NCBI RefSeq assembly: GCF_023277925.1
Contig: NZ_CP063832.1
Location: forward strand, 4,701,001-4,765,000
Direction of reading: 5' to 3'
DNA from: Pseudomonas entomophila
GTDB lineage: Bacteria > Pseudomonadota > Gammaproteobacteria > Pseudomonadales > Pseudomonadaceae
DNA: 64,000 bases
Below the pieces are notes generated by a model, which saw only the letters and a list, made by a program, of their open reading frames with translations, made no database searches and was not told where the DNA came from. How positions within the stretch are numbered: the first letter of the stretch is position 1; the number at the start of each line of letters is the position of its first letter. A program made the position numbers and the translations under genes. Positions 18,134-33,247 of the stretch are shown piece by piece.

Positions 18134-19009
18134 ATGCTTGGACGCTTTGGTAGGGATGCCGGTTCATTGCTGGGGGTAGAAATTGCCTCCGACACCATAC
18201 GAATGCTGCAATTGCGCCGCCAGCGCGGGCGCTGGCGAGTTGCTGCCTGGGCCTGTGAGCCAATTCCTGCGGGGTTGGGCCATCCGCAACTGCCTGAAGT
18301 GTTGCGCGAGGCCTACCGACGCTGTGCGACACCGCAACGGAGGGTGGCGTTGGCTTTGCCAGCGTCTCAGGTGATCTGCAAGGTCTGTCGGTTGCCGTGT
18401 GAAGCAACCGGGTTGGACGCCGAGGCGCGGTTGCTTGCCCAGGTCGAACAATTGTTTCCCTTTCCGCTGGATGATCTGGCCCTGGATTTCCAGGTGCTGG
18501 GGGTGTCTGCCGAATGCCCTGCTCATACCGATGTCCTGGTGGCCGCCTGCCGGCAGAGCCAGCTCGACCCGCTCGAGCATATGTTCGACCAGGCGGGGTT
18601 GCAGGTAGCGGCCATGGAGGTCGACAGTTTCGCTCTGCTGCGTGCATCGGGGGGCGAAGCATCGGGTGACTTGGCACTATTGCAGTTGGAGGCTGGTGAA
18701 GTCGTGCTGCATCGTTGGCAACGAGATCTTGTCCCTCTGCGTCAGCACTTGCCCCTGGCTGCATCAGGGCAATGGCTCGAGAGCGTCGAGCGTCTCTGGT
18801 CGTTGCACAGCGCGCGGGAGCATGTGGGGCAAGTGGTGATCGCAGGGGGAGCCGCAGACACCGAGCGGGCCGAGCAACTGGCTGACCGGCTAGGTGTGCG
18901 CTGCAGCCTCGCGCGCCCCTCGCCGCTAGCGGATGGCGCCGAGTCCGAAGCCTTTGTGGCATCCATGGCATTGGTCTGCGGGCTGGCGTTGGGAGGTTCG
19001 CGAGCATGA
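18134..19009 (+). CDS. pilM: PilM, type IV pilus actin-like assembly protein
   Basis: A 291-residue actin-fold protein of the pilus inner-membrane platform. The start LLGVEIASDTIRMLQL matches the PilM phosphate-1 region, and LALPASQVICKVCRLP and FPLDDLALDFQVLG are typical. It is shorter than the usual length of about 350 residues; internal loops and part of the ATP-binding C-terminus look trimmed. PilM binds the cytoplasmic tail of PilN, encoded next with a 4-base overlap. First gene of the pilMNO(P)Q operon. Confidence 0.9.
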   Translation: MLGRFGRDAGSLLGVEIASDTIRMLQLRRQRGRWRVAAWACEPIPAGLGHPQLPEVLREAYRRCATPQRRVALALPASQVICKVCRLPCEATGLDAEARLLAQVEQLFPFPLDDLALDFQVLGVSAECPAHTDVLVAACRQSQLDPLEHMFDQAGLQVAAMEVDSFALLRASGGEASGDLALLQLEAGEVVLHRWQRDLVPLRQHLPLAASGQWLESVERLWSLHSAREHVGQVVIAGGAADTERAEQLADRLGVRCSLARPSPLADGAESEAFVASMALVCGLALGGSRA

Positions 19010-19545
19010 CGGTGCGGCTGAACCTGATGCCTTGGCGTGAATTGCGCCGGGTCGCGGTGGTGCGACAGTTCCGGGCTGCGCTGTTAGCCAGCCTGATGAT
19101 GGCGGTAGCTGCGGTGATGCTGCTTGACGGGTTCATGCAGGTGCGTCAGGCCAGGCAGCATGAGGTGATCACGGCTCTGGAGCGCGAGCTGGAAGGGCTC
19201 GATAGCACTTTGGAGCAGGTTGAGCATCTGCGCGTTTCACGTATCGCATTGCATGAGCAGTACGTTGCGTTGTCCAGGCTTAGGGCCAGGCAGGCCTTGC
19301 TGGCCGCTCTTTTCCCAGGCTTGGAGATGGCAATGCCTGAGGGGGCGCGATTGCGCGAACTGGATGTGCAGGGCGATCGCGTACAGCTGATGGGGATGGC
19401 CGCCTCGGCATCTGTGGTGGCTGTGCTGATGCGCAGGCTGGAGCAGGTCGATGTGCTTCAGGACCTGGAGCTTGTGTACCTGCGGCACAAGTCGGGTGGC
19501 GACGAATTTGTCGTGACGGCACGCTTGTCGGCGACTTGGTCGTGA
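19006..19545 (+). CDS. pilN: PilN, type IV pilus inner-membrane protein
   Basis: A 179-residue bitopic protein. The short cytoplasmic segment VRLNLMPWRE is the PilM-binding INLLPWR motif. A transmembrane helix (about 25-45), a coiled coil and a periplasmic ferredoxin-like domain follow. It should dimerise with PilO and link cytoplasmic PilM to the secretin. It overlaps pilM by four bases. Confidence 0.9.
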   Translation: MTVRLNLMPWRELRRVAVVRQFRAALLASLMMAVAAVMLLDGFMQVRQARQHEVITALERELEGLDSTLEQVEHLRVSRIALHEQYVALSRLRARQALLAALFPGLEMAMPEGARLRELDVQGDRVQLMGMAASASVVAVLMRRLEQVDVLQDLELVYLRHKSGGDEFVVTARLSATWS

Positions 19546-19550
19546 GCGGC

Positions 19551-20543
19551 ATGTGGTTGTTTGATTGGCAGGGAGTGGTACACCGATCCCCCTTGCTCAG
19601 GTTCCTTGTCGTGTTGTCGCTGGTGCTGGTAGTGGGCGTCGTGGGTTATCTGGGCCGCTTGCGTGAGGTGCATCAGGACTACCAGCTCGCGGTGTCGACG
19701 GAACATCGGGTGCGTCAGGTGCATGAAGCCAGGACCGCTCAGGCCCTCGACGTCGATGCCGAGCGCAGGGCGCTGGATGACATGGAACAGCGCTTGCGCG
19801 TGGAGCGATGGCGGCTGGCGGCGGGCGAAGGTATCAGCGAGTTGCTCGATCAGTTGGCGGTCTCGGGGCACGAGCATGGCTTGCTGTTCGAGCTGCTGGA
19901 GGTGCTTGAGGAGCAGCAGGAAGTTGGGTACCGCAGGCTGCCCCTCGACATACAAGTAAAGGGCGGCTATCCGGCTCTCCGTACGTGGCTGGAACAATGG
20001 CTTGGGCAGCTGCGCCTTTTGTCTGTTCCTCGCCTGAACTTGAGCGGGGCTGAAGAACAACCCGGGATAGTCAGTGCACGGCTTCGGGTAGATGTCCATC
20101 ACCCGGGTGAGTCGCTTGAAACTCCCGACAATCTGGCTGAGGAGCCGGCCCGAGCGGCCCTTCCTGTCGTGTCCTTTGATCCGTTCCAGGCCTGGAGCGC
20201 CGGCTCGGCTGAGCCGCGGCTTGGGCGAATTCCCCTGGAGCAGCTGGAAATGGTCGGTAGTTTGTCCGGCGCTGGCGGTCGCCAGGCACTGCTGCGTTCA
20301 GCAGGCCGCCTGTATCGGGTGGCGACGGGGGAGCAGTTGGGGCGTGACGAAGGGGTTGTGGTGAGCATAGAAGCCGAGCAGGTCGAGGTACGTGAGCGTT
20401 TGTACATCGGCGGCGCTTGGCACGAGCGTTCCAGGTATCTGGCACTCAGGAAGAGTGCGCGAGGGGAGGTCAAGGATGAGATTGACGGGGCTGGCGAGCG
20501 CGATGTTGGTGCTGCTGGGCGCACGGGCAGCGCTGGCGGCTGA
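19551..20543 (+). CDS. pilO: PilO-PilP fusion protein
   Basis: A 330-residue protein that joins two pilus parts. Residues 1 to about 175 are PilO-like: cytoplasmic tail, transmembrane helix (LLRFLVVLSLVLVVGVVGYL), coiled coil and periplasmic domain. After a short linker, residues about 210-315 are PilP-like: FDPFQAWS, then LGRIPLEQLEMVGSLSG, LLRSAGRLYRVATGEQLGRD and IEAEQVEVRER. PilP is normally a separate lipoprotein that docks on PilQ; here it has no lipid signal. The last 22 codons overlap the start of pilQ. ATG 19551 is chosen; GTG 19542, overlapping the pilN stop, is an alternative. Confidence 0.85.
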   Translation: MWLFDWQGVVHRSPLLRFLVVLSLVLVVGVVGYLGRLREVHQDYQLAVSTEHRVRQVHEARTAQALDVDAERRALDDMEQRLRVERWRLAAGEGISELLDQLAVSGHEHGLLFELLEVLEEQQEVGYRRLPLDIQVKGGYPALRTWLEQWLGQLRLLSVPRLNLSGAEEQPGIVSARLRVDVHHPGESLETPDNLAEEPARAALPVVSFDPFQAWSAGSAEPRLGRIPLEQLEMVGSLSGAGGRQALLRSAGRLYRVATGEQLGRDEGVVVSIEAEQVEVRERLYIGGAWHERSRYLALRKSARGEVKDEIDGAGERDVGAAGRTGSAGG

Positions 20544-21747
20544 GTTTCAGGGCGAATCGATGTCGCTGAACTTCCAGGATGTGGAAGTGCGTGCGGTATT
20601 GCAGGTAATGGCCGACTACGCCGGTATAAACCTGGTGGCCAGCGATGCCGTCCAGGGGCGAATCACCCTCAGGCTGGAGGAAGTGCCCTGGGATCAGGCG
20701 CTCGATCTTGTGTTGCGTAGCAAGGGGCTGGGGCGTCGACAAGAGGGGAATGTGCTGTTGGTAGCGCCCATTGCCGAACTCGCCGAGCAGTCGCGGGGTG
20801 CTCACCTGGAGCAGGCGCTGGATGCTCGACTCGAACCGTTGCAACGGGAGCTGATCCCGGTCTATCACGCAAAAGCGTCTGACCTGTCCGAACTGCTGCT
20901 GGCGAGTCTGGCCGACGACGGCATCCTGGCCGGGCGCGGTAGCCTGAGCGTGGATGCACGCACCAATACGCTGGTGGTTGCCCAGCCCGCCGACCGGATG
21001 GGTGAAATCCGGCGATTGGTGGCCCAGCTTGATGTGCCTGTGCGCCAGGTCATGATCGAGGCGCGTATCGTCGAGGCCAATATCGATTACGAAAAGGCTC
21101 TGGGTGTGCGCTGGGGTGGCCCGCTGTACGGTCGTGACAGCCAGCTGGGCAGCGAACTGTTCGTCGATATGGGGGTGGAACGGGCGACGTCGGCGCTTGG
21201 GGTCGGGCTGCTACGCAGTGACATCCTGCTTGACCTCGAGCTCAGCGCGATGGAGAAAAGCGGCAATGGCGAGATCATCTCCCAGCCCAGGGTGGTCACC
21301 GCCGACAAGGAGACGGCGCGAATTCTCAAGGGAACCGAGGTCCCCTACCAGGAGACCACCAAGAGCGGTGCCACCTCCATCTCGTTTCGCGAAGCCTCCC
21401 TGTCGTTGGAGGTGACGCCGCAGATCACCCCGGACGGCAAGGTGATCATGGCGGTGCGGGTGACCAAGGACGAGCCGGACTTCGTCAATGCCCTGAACAA
21501 TGTGCCTCCCATTCGCAAGAACGAGGTCAACGCCAAGGTGCGGGTCACCGATGGCGAAACCATTGTGATTGGTGGCGTGTACTCGACGTCGCAGAACAAT
21601 GTGGTCGACAAGGTGCCATTTTTCGGCGATCTGCCGTATGTTGGGCGGCTGTTTCGACGCGATGCATTACAAGAGAAAAAATCCGAGCTGCTGGTCTTCC
21701 TGACTCCGCGTATCATGAGTGACCAGGCGATTGCTGTGAGTCGTTGA
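20476..21747 (+). CDS. pilQ: PilQ, type IV pilus secretin (short form)
   Basis: A 423-residue outer-membrane secretin. A strong GGGGAGG site precedes [11 protein letters not shown]; the signal peptide ends at ALAAEF. An STN/N0 domain ([19 protein letters not shown]), an N1 domain ([15 protein letters not shown]) and a complete secretin barrel ([18 protein letters not shown] to [13 protein letters not shown]) follow. The AMIN peptidoglycan-binding repeats of longer PilQ proteins (about 700 residues) are missing. The first 68 bases overlap the end of the PilO-PilP gene in another frame. Confidence 0.92.
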   Translation: MRLTGLASAMLVLLGARAALAAEFQGESMSLNFQDVEVRAVLQVMADYAGINLVASDAVQGRITLRLEEVPWDQALDLVLRSKGLGRRQEGNVLLVAPIAELAEQSRGAHLEQALDARLEPLQRELIPVYHAKASDLSELLLASLADDGILAGRGSLSVDARTNTLVVAQPADRMGEIRRLVAQLDVPVRQVMIEARIVEANIDYEKALGVRWGGPLYGRDSQLGSELFVDMGVERATSALGVGLLRSDILLDLELSAMEKSGNGEIISQPRVVTADKETARILKGTEVPYQETTKSGATSISFREASLSLEVTPQITPDGKVIMAVRVTKDEPDFVNALNNVPPIRKNEVNAKVRVTDGETIVIGGVYSTSQNNVVDKVPFFGDLPYVGRLFRRDALQEKKSELLVFLTPRIMSDQAIAVSR

Positions 21748-21751
21748 TTCT

Positions 21752-22270
21752 GTGCGAAATTTGATACTTGTGGGGCCCATGGGCGCTGGTAAGAGCACCA
21801 TCGGGCGCCTGTTGGCCAAAGAGCTGCGCCTGCTGTTCAAGGATTCCGACAAGGAAATCGAGCTGCGAACCGGCGCCAACATCCCGTGGATCTTCGACAA
21901 GGAAGGCGAGCCGGGCTTTCGTGACCGTGAGCAAGCGATGATCGCCGAGCTCTGTGCGCTCGACGGCGTGGTCGTGGCCACCGGAGGCGGCGCCGTGATG
22001 CGTGATGCCAACCGTGTCGCGTTGCGGGCGGGCGGCCGGGTGGTCTACTTGCATGCTTCGGTGGAGCAGCAGGTCGGGCGTACCGCGCGGGATCGCAACC
22101 GGCCCTTGCTGCGTACCGCCAACCCTGAAGCGACCCTGCGCACCCTGTTCGAAACGCGTGACCCGCTCTATCGCGAAATTGCCGACCTGGTGGTTGAAAC
22201 CGACGAACGGCCGCCGCGCATGGTGGTGCTCGACATTCTGGAGCGCCTGCAGCAGTTGCCGCCCCGATAA
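21752..22270 (+). CDS. aroK: AroK, shikimate kinase
   Basis: A 172-residue P-loop kinase that phosphorylates shikimate at O3 in the chorismate pathway. Walker A is GPMGAGKST (residues 8-16); the shikimate-binding region includes DSDKEIE and the TGGGAV loop; the lid has [11 protein letters not shown]. The start is a GTG four bases after the pilQ stop, an arrangement conserved in gammaproteobacteria. Confidence 0.96.
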   Translation: MRNLILVGPMGAGKSTIGRLLAKELRLLFKDSDKEIELRTGANIPWIFDKEGEPGFRDREQAMIAELCALDGVVVATGGGAVMRDANRVALRAGGRVVYLHASVEQQVGRTARDRNRPLLRTANPEATLRTLFETRDPLYREIADLVVETDERPPRMVVLDILERLQQLPPR

Positions 22271-22367
22271 GCGGGGTCTATCCTCGGCCTCCATCGCCGA
22301 GGCGGGGTTCAACCTGATCGCGTGGTTCGCTCGATAGGCGCCGCGCCCAAGTACATTGTGGGGATAC

Positions 22368-23465
22368 ATGCAGACACTAAAGGTCGACCTGGGCGAACGT
22401 AGCTACCCGATCTACATTGGCGAGGGCCTGCTGGACCAGCCAGAGCTGCTGGCGCCACATATCGCCGGCCGGCAGGTCGCCATCATCTCGAACGAGACCG
22501 TCGCGCCGCTGTATCTCGAACGCCTTGGCAACACGCTAGGCGCCTACTCGGTGCTGCCGGTGGTGCTGCCCGACGGCGAGAAATACAAGAACTGGGAAAC
22601 CCTGCAACTGATCTTCGATGCCCTGCTGACCGCGCGTCACGACCGCCGCACCACCGTGGTGGCGCTCGGCGGCGGCGTGATCGGTGACATGGCCGGCTTC
22701 GCCGCGGCCTGTTACCAGCGTGGCGTGGACTTCATCCAGGTTCCGACTACCCTGTTGTCCCAGGTGGATTCTTCGGTTGGGGGCAAGACCGGTATCAACC
22801 ACCCGCTGGGCAAGAACATGGTCGGTGCCTTCTATCAGCCCAATGCAGTGCTGATCGATACCACCAGCCTGAAGACGCTGCCCGAGCGCGAGCTGTCCGC
22901 GGGGCTGGCGGAAATCATCAAGTACGGCCTGATCTGCGACGAGCCCTTCCTCGGTTGGCTCGAAGACAATATGCAGGCCCTGCGCGCCCTGGAGCCCGTG
23001 GCCCTGACCGAAGCGATTCGCCGCTCCTGCGCGGCCAAGGCGGCCGTTGTCGGTGCAGATGAGCGCGAATCGGGCGTGCGCGCCACGCTCAATCTCGGCC
23101 ACACCTTCGGCCATGCTATCGAAACCCACATGGGCTACGGTGTATGGCTGCACGGCGAAGCCGTGGCGGCTGGCACGGTAATGGCGCTGGAAATGTCCAT
23201 GCGCCTGGGCTGGATCGACCAGCCGGCGCGTGATCGCGGTATTCGCCTGCTGCAGGACGCAGGATTGCCGGTGGTGCCACCACAGGAAATGACTCCGGCG
23301 CATTTCATGGAGCACATGGCGGTCGACAAGAAAGTGCTCGACGGGCGCCTGCGCCTGGTGCTGCTGCGCCAGATGGGCGAGGCCGTCGTCACCGACGACT
23401 ATCCGAAAGAGATTCTTCAGGCCACGCTGGCAGCGGATTACCGCGCGATCGTGGCCCAGCTTTGA
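22368..23465 (+). CDS. aroB: AroB, 3-dehydroquinate synthase
   Basis: A 365-residue NAD-dependent metalloenzyme that cyclises DAHP to 3-dehydroquinate, the second step of the chorismate pathway. Visible are the NAD-binding [14 protein letters not shown] segment, the phosphate/substrate loop [20 protein letters not shown], and the zinc ligands in LAEIIKYG and [12 protein letters not shown]. The ATG of MQTLKVDLG has a GTGGGG ribosome site. Same operon as aroK. Confidence 0.97.
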   Translation: MQTLKVDLGERSYPIYIGEGLLDQPELLAPHIAGRQVAIISNETVAPLYLERLGNTLGAYSVLPVVLPDGEKYKNWETLQLIFDALLTARHDRRTTVVALGGGVIGDMAGFAAACYQRGVDFIQVPTTLLSQVDSSVGGKTGINHPLGKNMVGAFYQPNAVLIDTTSLKTLPERELSAGLAEIIKYGLICDEPFLGWLEDNMQALRALEPVALTEAIRRSCAAKAAVVGADERESGVRATLNLGHTFGHAIETHMGYGVWLHGEAVAAGTVMALEMSMRLGWIDQPARDRGIRLLQDAGLPVVPPQEMTPAHFMEHMAVDKKVLDGRLRLVLLRQMGEAVVTDDYPKEILQATLAADYRAIVAQL

Positions 23466-23480
23466 GGTTGTGACAACGCA

Positions 23481-25100
23481 ATGAGCACTTTGCATGCCGA
23501 TGAGGCGTTCCTCGATCATTACCAGTTGAGCCACGATCCGTTCGCGCCCCGCGTGCCCGGCTTCAAGTTCTTCCCCGCCCAGCGCAAGCCGGTGCTTGGC
23601 CAGTTGCACCATCTGGCCCGCTACAGTCAGTTGATGCTGGTGGTCACCGGCCCTGTCGGCAGTGGCAAGACCCTGCTGCGCCAGGCGCTGGTGGCCAGCA
23701 CTAATAAGCAGTCGGTACAGAGTGTGGTGGTCTCCGCCCGTGGTGCCAGCGATGCGGCCAGTGTGCTTGGCCAGGTTGCCCAGTCGCTGAACGTGGCGCA
23801 GCCGGAAGTGCAGGCCATTCTTACGCAGGTGGTGCAACTGGCGCTGACCGGCCAGGAAGTCTATCTGCTGGTGGATGATGCGGAACAACTCGACGAGTCG
23901 GCACTCCAAGCGTTGCTGGAGTTGGCGGCAGGTACCTCCGAAGGGCGCCCGCACGTGTTCCTGTTCGGCGAGCCGTCGCTGATCGCTGGGTTGGAAGAGC
24001 TGAACATCGATGAGGAGCGTTTCCATATCATCGAGCTGGCCCCGTACAGCGAGGAAGAGACCCGCGAGTATCTGGAGCAGCGCCTGGAGGGTGCTGGCCG
24101 GGGCATCGAGGTGTTCACTCGCGAGCAGATCGTCGACATCCACGAAAACTCCGACGGTTGGCCTGGAAACATCAACCAGGTCGCCCGCGATACCTTGATC
24201 GAAACCATGATCGCCAGTCGTACCACGGCCAAGCGACCATCCATGGGGTTCAAAATGCCTAAGAAACACGTGCTCGCGTTGTCCGCTGTGGTCGTGGTCG
24301 CCGTTGGTGCGGCGGTCTTGATGCCCAAGAAAGGCGACAAGGCCCCGGCCGAAGCGCCTACCGCCCAGGCCCAACTGCCGCTGGGGCAAGGTGGCAATGG
24401 CTCGCCGGCCATCGAGTTCTCCGGCTCTTCCCAACCCATGCCGCTGCCGCTGGTCGGCCAGTCGCAGCCGGTGATGCGGGAGCCGTTGGCCCAGGCCGCA
24501 GGCATGGGGGATGGTGAAGAGAGCAGCCCGGCGGGCAATACTGCACTGCAACCGTCCGCGCCGTCGGCCGCCGTGCCGCCGACCGTGACCACCATCGCGC
24601 CGCCGCAAGGCGCTACTGCCAGCCCTGCGCCAGTGCCTGCGCAACCGGTCACCACTGCACCGGTTCAACCGGTTGCGCCTGCTCCAAAACCTGTTGCAAC
24701 CCAGCCGGCAAAGCCGGTTGCGCCTGCAAAACCAGCCCCGGCTCCGACCCAGGTCGCCAGCGCCAAGCCTGCCGCCAAGCCCGTGGAGAAGCCGGCAGCC
24801 GGTGGTGCGGGCAACGGTGGCTGGTATGCCGGCCAAAAGCCGGGCAATTATGTGGTGCAGATCTTCGGCACCAGCTCCGAAGCGTCGGCTCAGTCGTTCG
24901 TCAAGGAGCAGGGTGGCGACTATCGCTACTTCAAGAAAAACCTGCAGGGCAAGCCGCTGTACGTCGTCACCTACGGCAACTTCGCCAGCCGCGACGCCGC
25001 TGCTGCGGCAATCAAGAACTTGCCAGCCAAGGTCCAGGCTGGTAAACCTTGGCCACGTACCGTCGGCAGCGTCCAACAAGAGCTGGCCACGGCCCGCTGA
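23481..25100 (+). CDS. DamX-like AAA ATPase with SPOR domain
   Basis: A 539-residue protein of three parts. Residues 1 to about 250 form an ExeA/GspA-like ATPase with Walker A GPVGSGKT (57-64) and Walker B LLVDDAEQL. One transmembrane helix follows (HVLALSAVVVVAVGAAVLM, about 270-288), then a Pro/Ala/Gln-rich disordered linker of about 170 residues with many PVA/QPV repeats, and a C-terminal SPOR domain (NYVVQIFGTSSEASAQ onward). It lies between aroB and gltB like DamX, which goes to the division septum. The ATPase half is longer than in E. coli DamX. Confidence 0.88.
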   Translation: MSTLHADEAFLDHYQLSHDPFAPRVPGFKFFPAQRKPVLGQLHHLARYSQLMLVVTGPVGSGKTLLRQALVASTNKQSVQSVVVSARGASDAASVLGQVAQSLNVAQPEVQAILTQVVQLALTGQEVYLLVDDAEQLDESALQALLELAAGTSEGRPHVFLFGEPSLIAGLEELNIDEERFHIIELAPYSEEETREYLEQRLEGAGRGIEVFTREQIVDIHENSDGWPGNINQVARDTLIETMIASRTTAKRPSMGFKMPKKHVLALSAVVVVAVGAAVLMPKKGDKAPAEAPTAQAQLPLGQGGNGSPAIEFSGSSQPMPLPLVGQSQPVMREPLAQAAGMGDGEESSPAGNTALQPSAPSAAVPPTVTTIAPPQGATASPAPVPAQPVTTAPVQPVAPAPKPVATQPAKPVAPAKPAPAPTQVASAKPAAKPVEKPAAGGAGNGGWYAGQKPGNYVVQIFGTSSEASAQSFVKEQGGDYRYFKKNLQGKPLYVVTYGNFASRDAAAAAIKNLPAKVQAGKPWPRTVGSVQQELATAR

Positions 25101-25474
25101 TACCTTCCGGGCGGCACCACCCCGCCGCCCAGTTGCTGAGCGACTTCTAGCTTTCGACTAGCCTGCTGCGCCCGAGCGCGGCAGGCTTTTCTGTCCCAGA
25201 CTGACGGCCACAAGCCCTCCCTTGCAGTCCTGGCTGAAACGCTTCAGACTCGAGCCAAGCCGCTACCACGGAATTCGGCACAAAAACATTCAAAATTGCG
25301 ACATAAATTTTCAATGGTGAGACATGAAAATTTGTGGGCGTCGCTGTCGCTGTGCAACAATGGTTTTCCATGACCACCGCAAAAAAGCTGGCGTTTGATC
25401 GGCGTGGATGGTAAGTGGTTGTTAAAAAAGAGATTTGCCTCCGGTTGAGAGGTGAACCTGGTGAGAAAGTGTCT
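25101..25474 (+). promoter_or_regulatory. Intergenic region upstream of gltB
   Basis: A 374-base gap without a gene. It holds a GGGCGGC/GCCGCCC hairpin (25109-25130), the terminator of the damX-like gene, and from about 25273 to 25345 an A/T-rich stretch that contrasts sharply with the surrounding GC-rich DNA and is the likely gltBD promoter region. No -35/-10 pair is clear enough to name, nor any sigma-54 box. Confidence 0.5.
25160..25192 (+). terminator. Intrinsic terminator after the DamX-like gene
   Basis: A 12-bp stem (AGCCTGCTGCGC with GCGCGGCAGGCT, one wobble pair) with a 4-base loop and a TTTTCT tail. Confidence 0.8.
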
Positions 25475-29920
<4,446 letters not shown>

Positions 29921-29924
29921 CAAC

Positions 29925-29985
29925 AGCTGCAAGTGGCGGGCCCCATGCGTGGGGCTTGCCTGGCTCAAGTGATCGTCTTGCAGCT
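29925..29985. repeat. Inverted repeat between gltB and gltD
   Basis: Outer arms AGCTGCAAG (29925-29933) and CTTGCAGCT (29977-29985) enclose an inner GCCCCA-TGCG-TGGGGC hairpin (29940-29955). Without a T tract, it may set the GltB/GltD ratio by partial termination or mRNA processing. Confidence 0.55.
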
Positions 29986-30023
29986 TGCGGCTGACGCCGG
30001 CAACTGCGGTAAAGAGGTTTTGA

Positions 30024-31445
<1,422 letters not shown>

Positions 31446-31456
31446 TCCGGCCTATT

Positions 31457-31518
31457 CGCGGGGCAAGCCCGCTCCCACGGGATATGCGTACAACCTGTGG
31501 GAGCGGGCTTGCCCCGCG
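31457..31518. repeat. Perfect inverted repeat, GCGGGGCAAGCCCGC family
   Basis: Two 22-base arms (31457-31478 and 31497-31518) are exact inverted complements with an 18-base spacer. This family differs from the CCGGCTTGCCGG REP type elsewhere in the window. It lies right after gltD. Confidence 0.85.
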
Positions 31519-31522
31519 ATGC

Positions 31523-31538
31523 TTTTTGTATACAAAAA
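31523..31538. promoter_or_regulatory. 16-bp perfect palindrome upstream of hemE
   Basis: TTTTTGTATACAAAAA is an exact 16-base palindrome, 101 bases before the hemE start. Its length and A/T-rich symmetry fit a dimeric regulator operator; TTGTATACAA cores are bound by some GntR-family repressors. No regulator is identified. Confidence 0.4.
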
Positions 31539-31639
31539 CGTTTGATCCATGGCACCCGATAGACAAAACGCATGGCCATGGCCGTGCCTTTTGCGTCCGC
31601 GTCTGAGAAAATGCCCGCACTTTTTTTCCGGATGCCGAC

Positions 31640-32704
31640 ATGACTGCCCTGAAGAACGATCGTTTCCTGCGTGCACTGCTCAAGCAACCCGTAGACGTCA
31701 CCCCGGTCTGGATGATGCGCCAGGCCGGCCGCTACCTCCCGGAGTACCGTGCCAGCCGCGCCAAGGCCGGCGACTTCATGAGCCTGTGCATGAACCCGCA
31801 GTTCGCCTGCGAGGTGACGCTGCAGCCGCTGGACCGCTACCCGCTGGACGCGGCGATCCTCTTCTCGGACATCCTCACCATCCCCGACGCCATGGGCCAG
31901 GGCCTGTATTTCGAGACCGGCGAAGGCCCGCGTTTCAAGAAGGTCATCAGCACCTTGGCGGACATCGAAGCCCTGCCGATCCCCGACCCGCAGAAGGACC
32001 TGGGTTACGTGATGGACGCGGTCAGCACCATCCGCCGCGAGCTCAACGGTCGCGTGCCGTTGATCGGTTTCTCCGGCAGCCCGTGGACCTTGGCCACCTA
32101 CATGGTCGAGGGCGGCTCGTCGAAGGACTTCCGCAAGACCAAGGCCATGGCCTACGACAACCCAGAAGCCTTGCACCTGCTGCTGGACAAGCTGGCGCAG
32201 TCGGTCACCAGCTACCTCAATGGCCAGATCCTGGCCGGTGCCCAGGCGGTGCAGATCTTCGACACCTGGGGTGGCAACCTGTCGGCGGCGGCCTACCAGG
32301 AATTCTCCCTGAGCTATATGCGCAAGATCGTCAGCGGCCTGATCCGCGAGCACGAAGGGCGCAAGGTCCCGGTCATTCTCTTCACCAAGAACGGCGGCCT
32401 GTGGCTGGAGAGCATCGCTGAAGCCGGCGCCGATGCGCTGGGCTTGGACTGGACCTGCGAGATCGGCGATGCCCGTCGCCGCGTGGGTGACAAGGTGGCG
32501 CTGCAAGGCAACATGGACCCGACCGTGCTGTATGCCAAGCCCGAAGCCATCCGCAAGGAAGTGGCGCGGATCCTGGCCAGCTACGGCAAGGGCAGCGGCC
32601 ATGTGTTCAACCTGGGGCATGGCATCACCCCGGAGGTCGACCCGGAGCACGCGGGTGTGTTCATCAACGCGGTGCACGAACTGTCGGCGCAGTACCACCA
32701 GTAA
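31640..32704 (+). CDS. hemE: HemE, uroporphyrinogen decarboxylase
   Basis: A 354-residue enzyme that decarboxylates the four acetate chains of uroporphyrinogen III to give coproporphyrinogen III in heme synthesis. The N-terminal [13 protein letters not shown] signature holds the substrate-binding arginines. The second signature region is [20 protein letters not shown], and the catalytic Asp is in [13 protein letters not shown]. Single gene with its own terminator. Confidence 0.97.
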   Translation: MTALKNDRFLRALLKQPVDVTPVWMMRQAGRYLPEYRASRAKAGDFMSLCMNPQFACEVTLQPLDRYPLDAAILFSDILTIPDAMGQGLYFETGEGPRFKKVISTLADIEALPIPDPQKDLGYVMDAVSTIRRELNGRVPLIGFSGSPWTLATYMVEGGSSKDFRKTKAMAYDNPEALHLLLDKLAQSVTSYLNGQILAGAQAVQIFDTWGGNLSAAAYQEFSLSYMRKIVSGLIREHEGRKVPVILFTKNGGLWLESIAEAGADALGLDWTCEIGDARRRVGDKVALQGNMDPTVLYAKPEAIRKEVARILASYGKGSGHVFNLGHGITPEVDPEHAGVFINAVHELSAQYHQ

Positions 32705-32719
32705 TCGATGCGCAACGCG

Positions 32720-32748
32720 AAAAGCCCGGTCTAGTGCCGGGCTTTTTT
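32720..32748 (+). terminator. Intrinsic terminator after hemE
   Basis: A 10-bp stem AAAAGCCCGG/CCGGGCTTTT with a 7-base loop and a T6 tail, 16 bases after the stop. Confidence 0.93.
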
Positions 32749-32820
32749 GTTGCATTAAGTTTGAATTCAGCGATCGTCGGTAATCTGGTGCCATCAAAAC
32801 GCAAACAGGACCCGATCCCC

Positions 32821-33168
32821 ATGAAAGCCCGTTACCTGCCCCTGATCCTCGCCCCACTGTTCAGCACCGCCGCCCTGGCCGCCGGCTACACCGGCCCTGG
32901 CGCTCAGGCGGTGACCACCGTCGCCGCCGCCAAGGAAGCCGCCGATGACACCCCGGTGGTGTTGCAGGGCTTCGTGACCAAGAAGATCGACAACGACGAC
33001 AAGTACGAATTCAAGGACAACACCGGTACCATCACCGTCGAGATCGACAATGAAGACCTGCCGCCGACGCCGTTCAACGACAAGACCAAGGTCAAGCTGA
33101 CCGGCGAGGTGGAGAAGCACCTGATGAGCCGCGAGGTGGATGTGGATATCGTCGAGATCATCAACTGA
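32821..33168 (+). CDS. YgiW/YdeI-family periplasmic BOF protein
   Basis: A 115-residue secreted protein: signal peptide MKARYLPLILAPLFSTAALAA, then a bacterial OB-fold (BOF) domain with VVLQGFVTKKIDNDDKYEFKD and TGTITVEIDNEDL. Family members are stress-induced periplasmic proteins in enterobacteria, with roles in peptide, peroxide or metal stress; ligands are unknown. The ATG of MKARYL gives the clean signal peptide. Monocistronic, with a REP pair just downstream. Confidence 0.9.
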   Translation: MKARYLPLILAPLFSTAALAAGYTGPGAQAVTTVAAAKEAADDTPVVLQGFVTKKIDNDDKYEFKDNTGTITVEIDNEDLPPTPFNDKTKVKLTGEVEKHLMSREVDVDIVEIIN

Positions 33169-33179
33169 CCAGCCGATTG

Positions 33180-33243
33180 TTCGCCGACAAGCCGGCTTCT
33201 ACGGGGCGTGTGCCCTTTCCGTAGGAGCCGGCTTGCCGGCGAA
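33180..33243. repeat. REP pair
   Basis: Inverted REP units at 33180-33201 and 33222-33243 (core CCGGCTTGCCGGCGAA, one imperfect copy) between the convergent BOF and MFS genes. Confidence 0.85.
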
Positions 33244-33247
33244 AGGC

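Noticed and set aside
22536..25079. 847-residue open frame on the minus strand opposite aroB and the DamX-like gene
   Set aside because: It is the antisense shadow of two well-identified GC-rich genes; it lacks family motifs and has low-complexity composition.
31457..31518. CRISPR-like repeat array
   Set aside because: There are just two inverted arms with no direct repeats or spacers; the same holds for the other palindromes.
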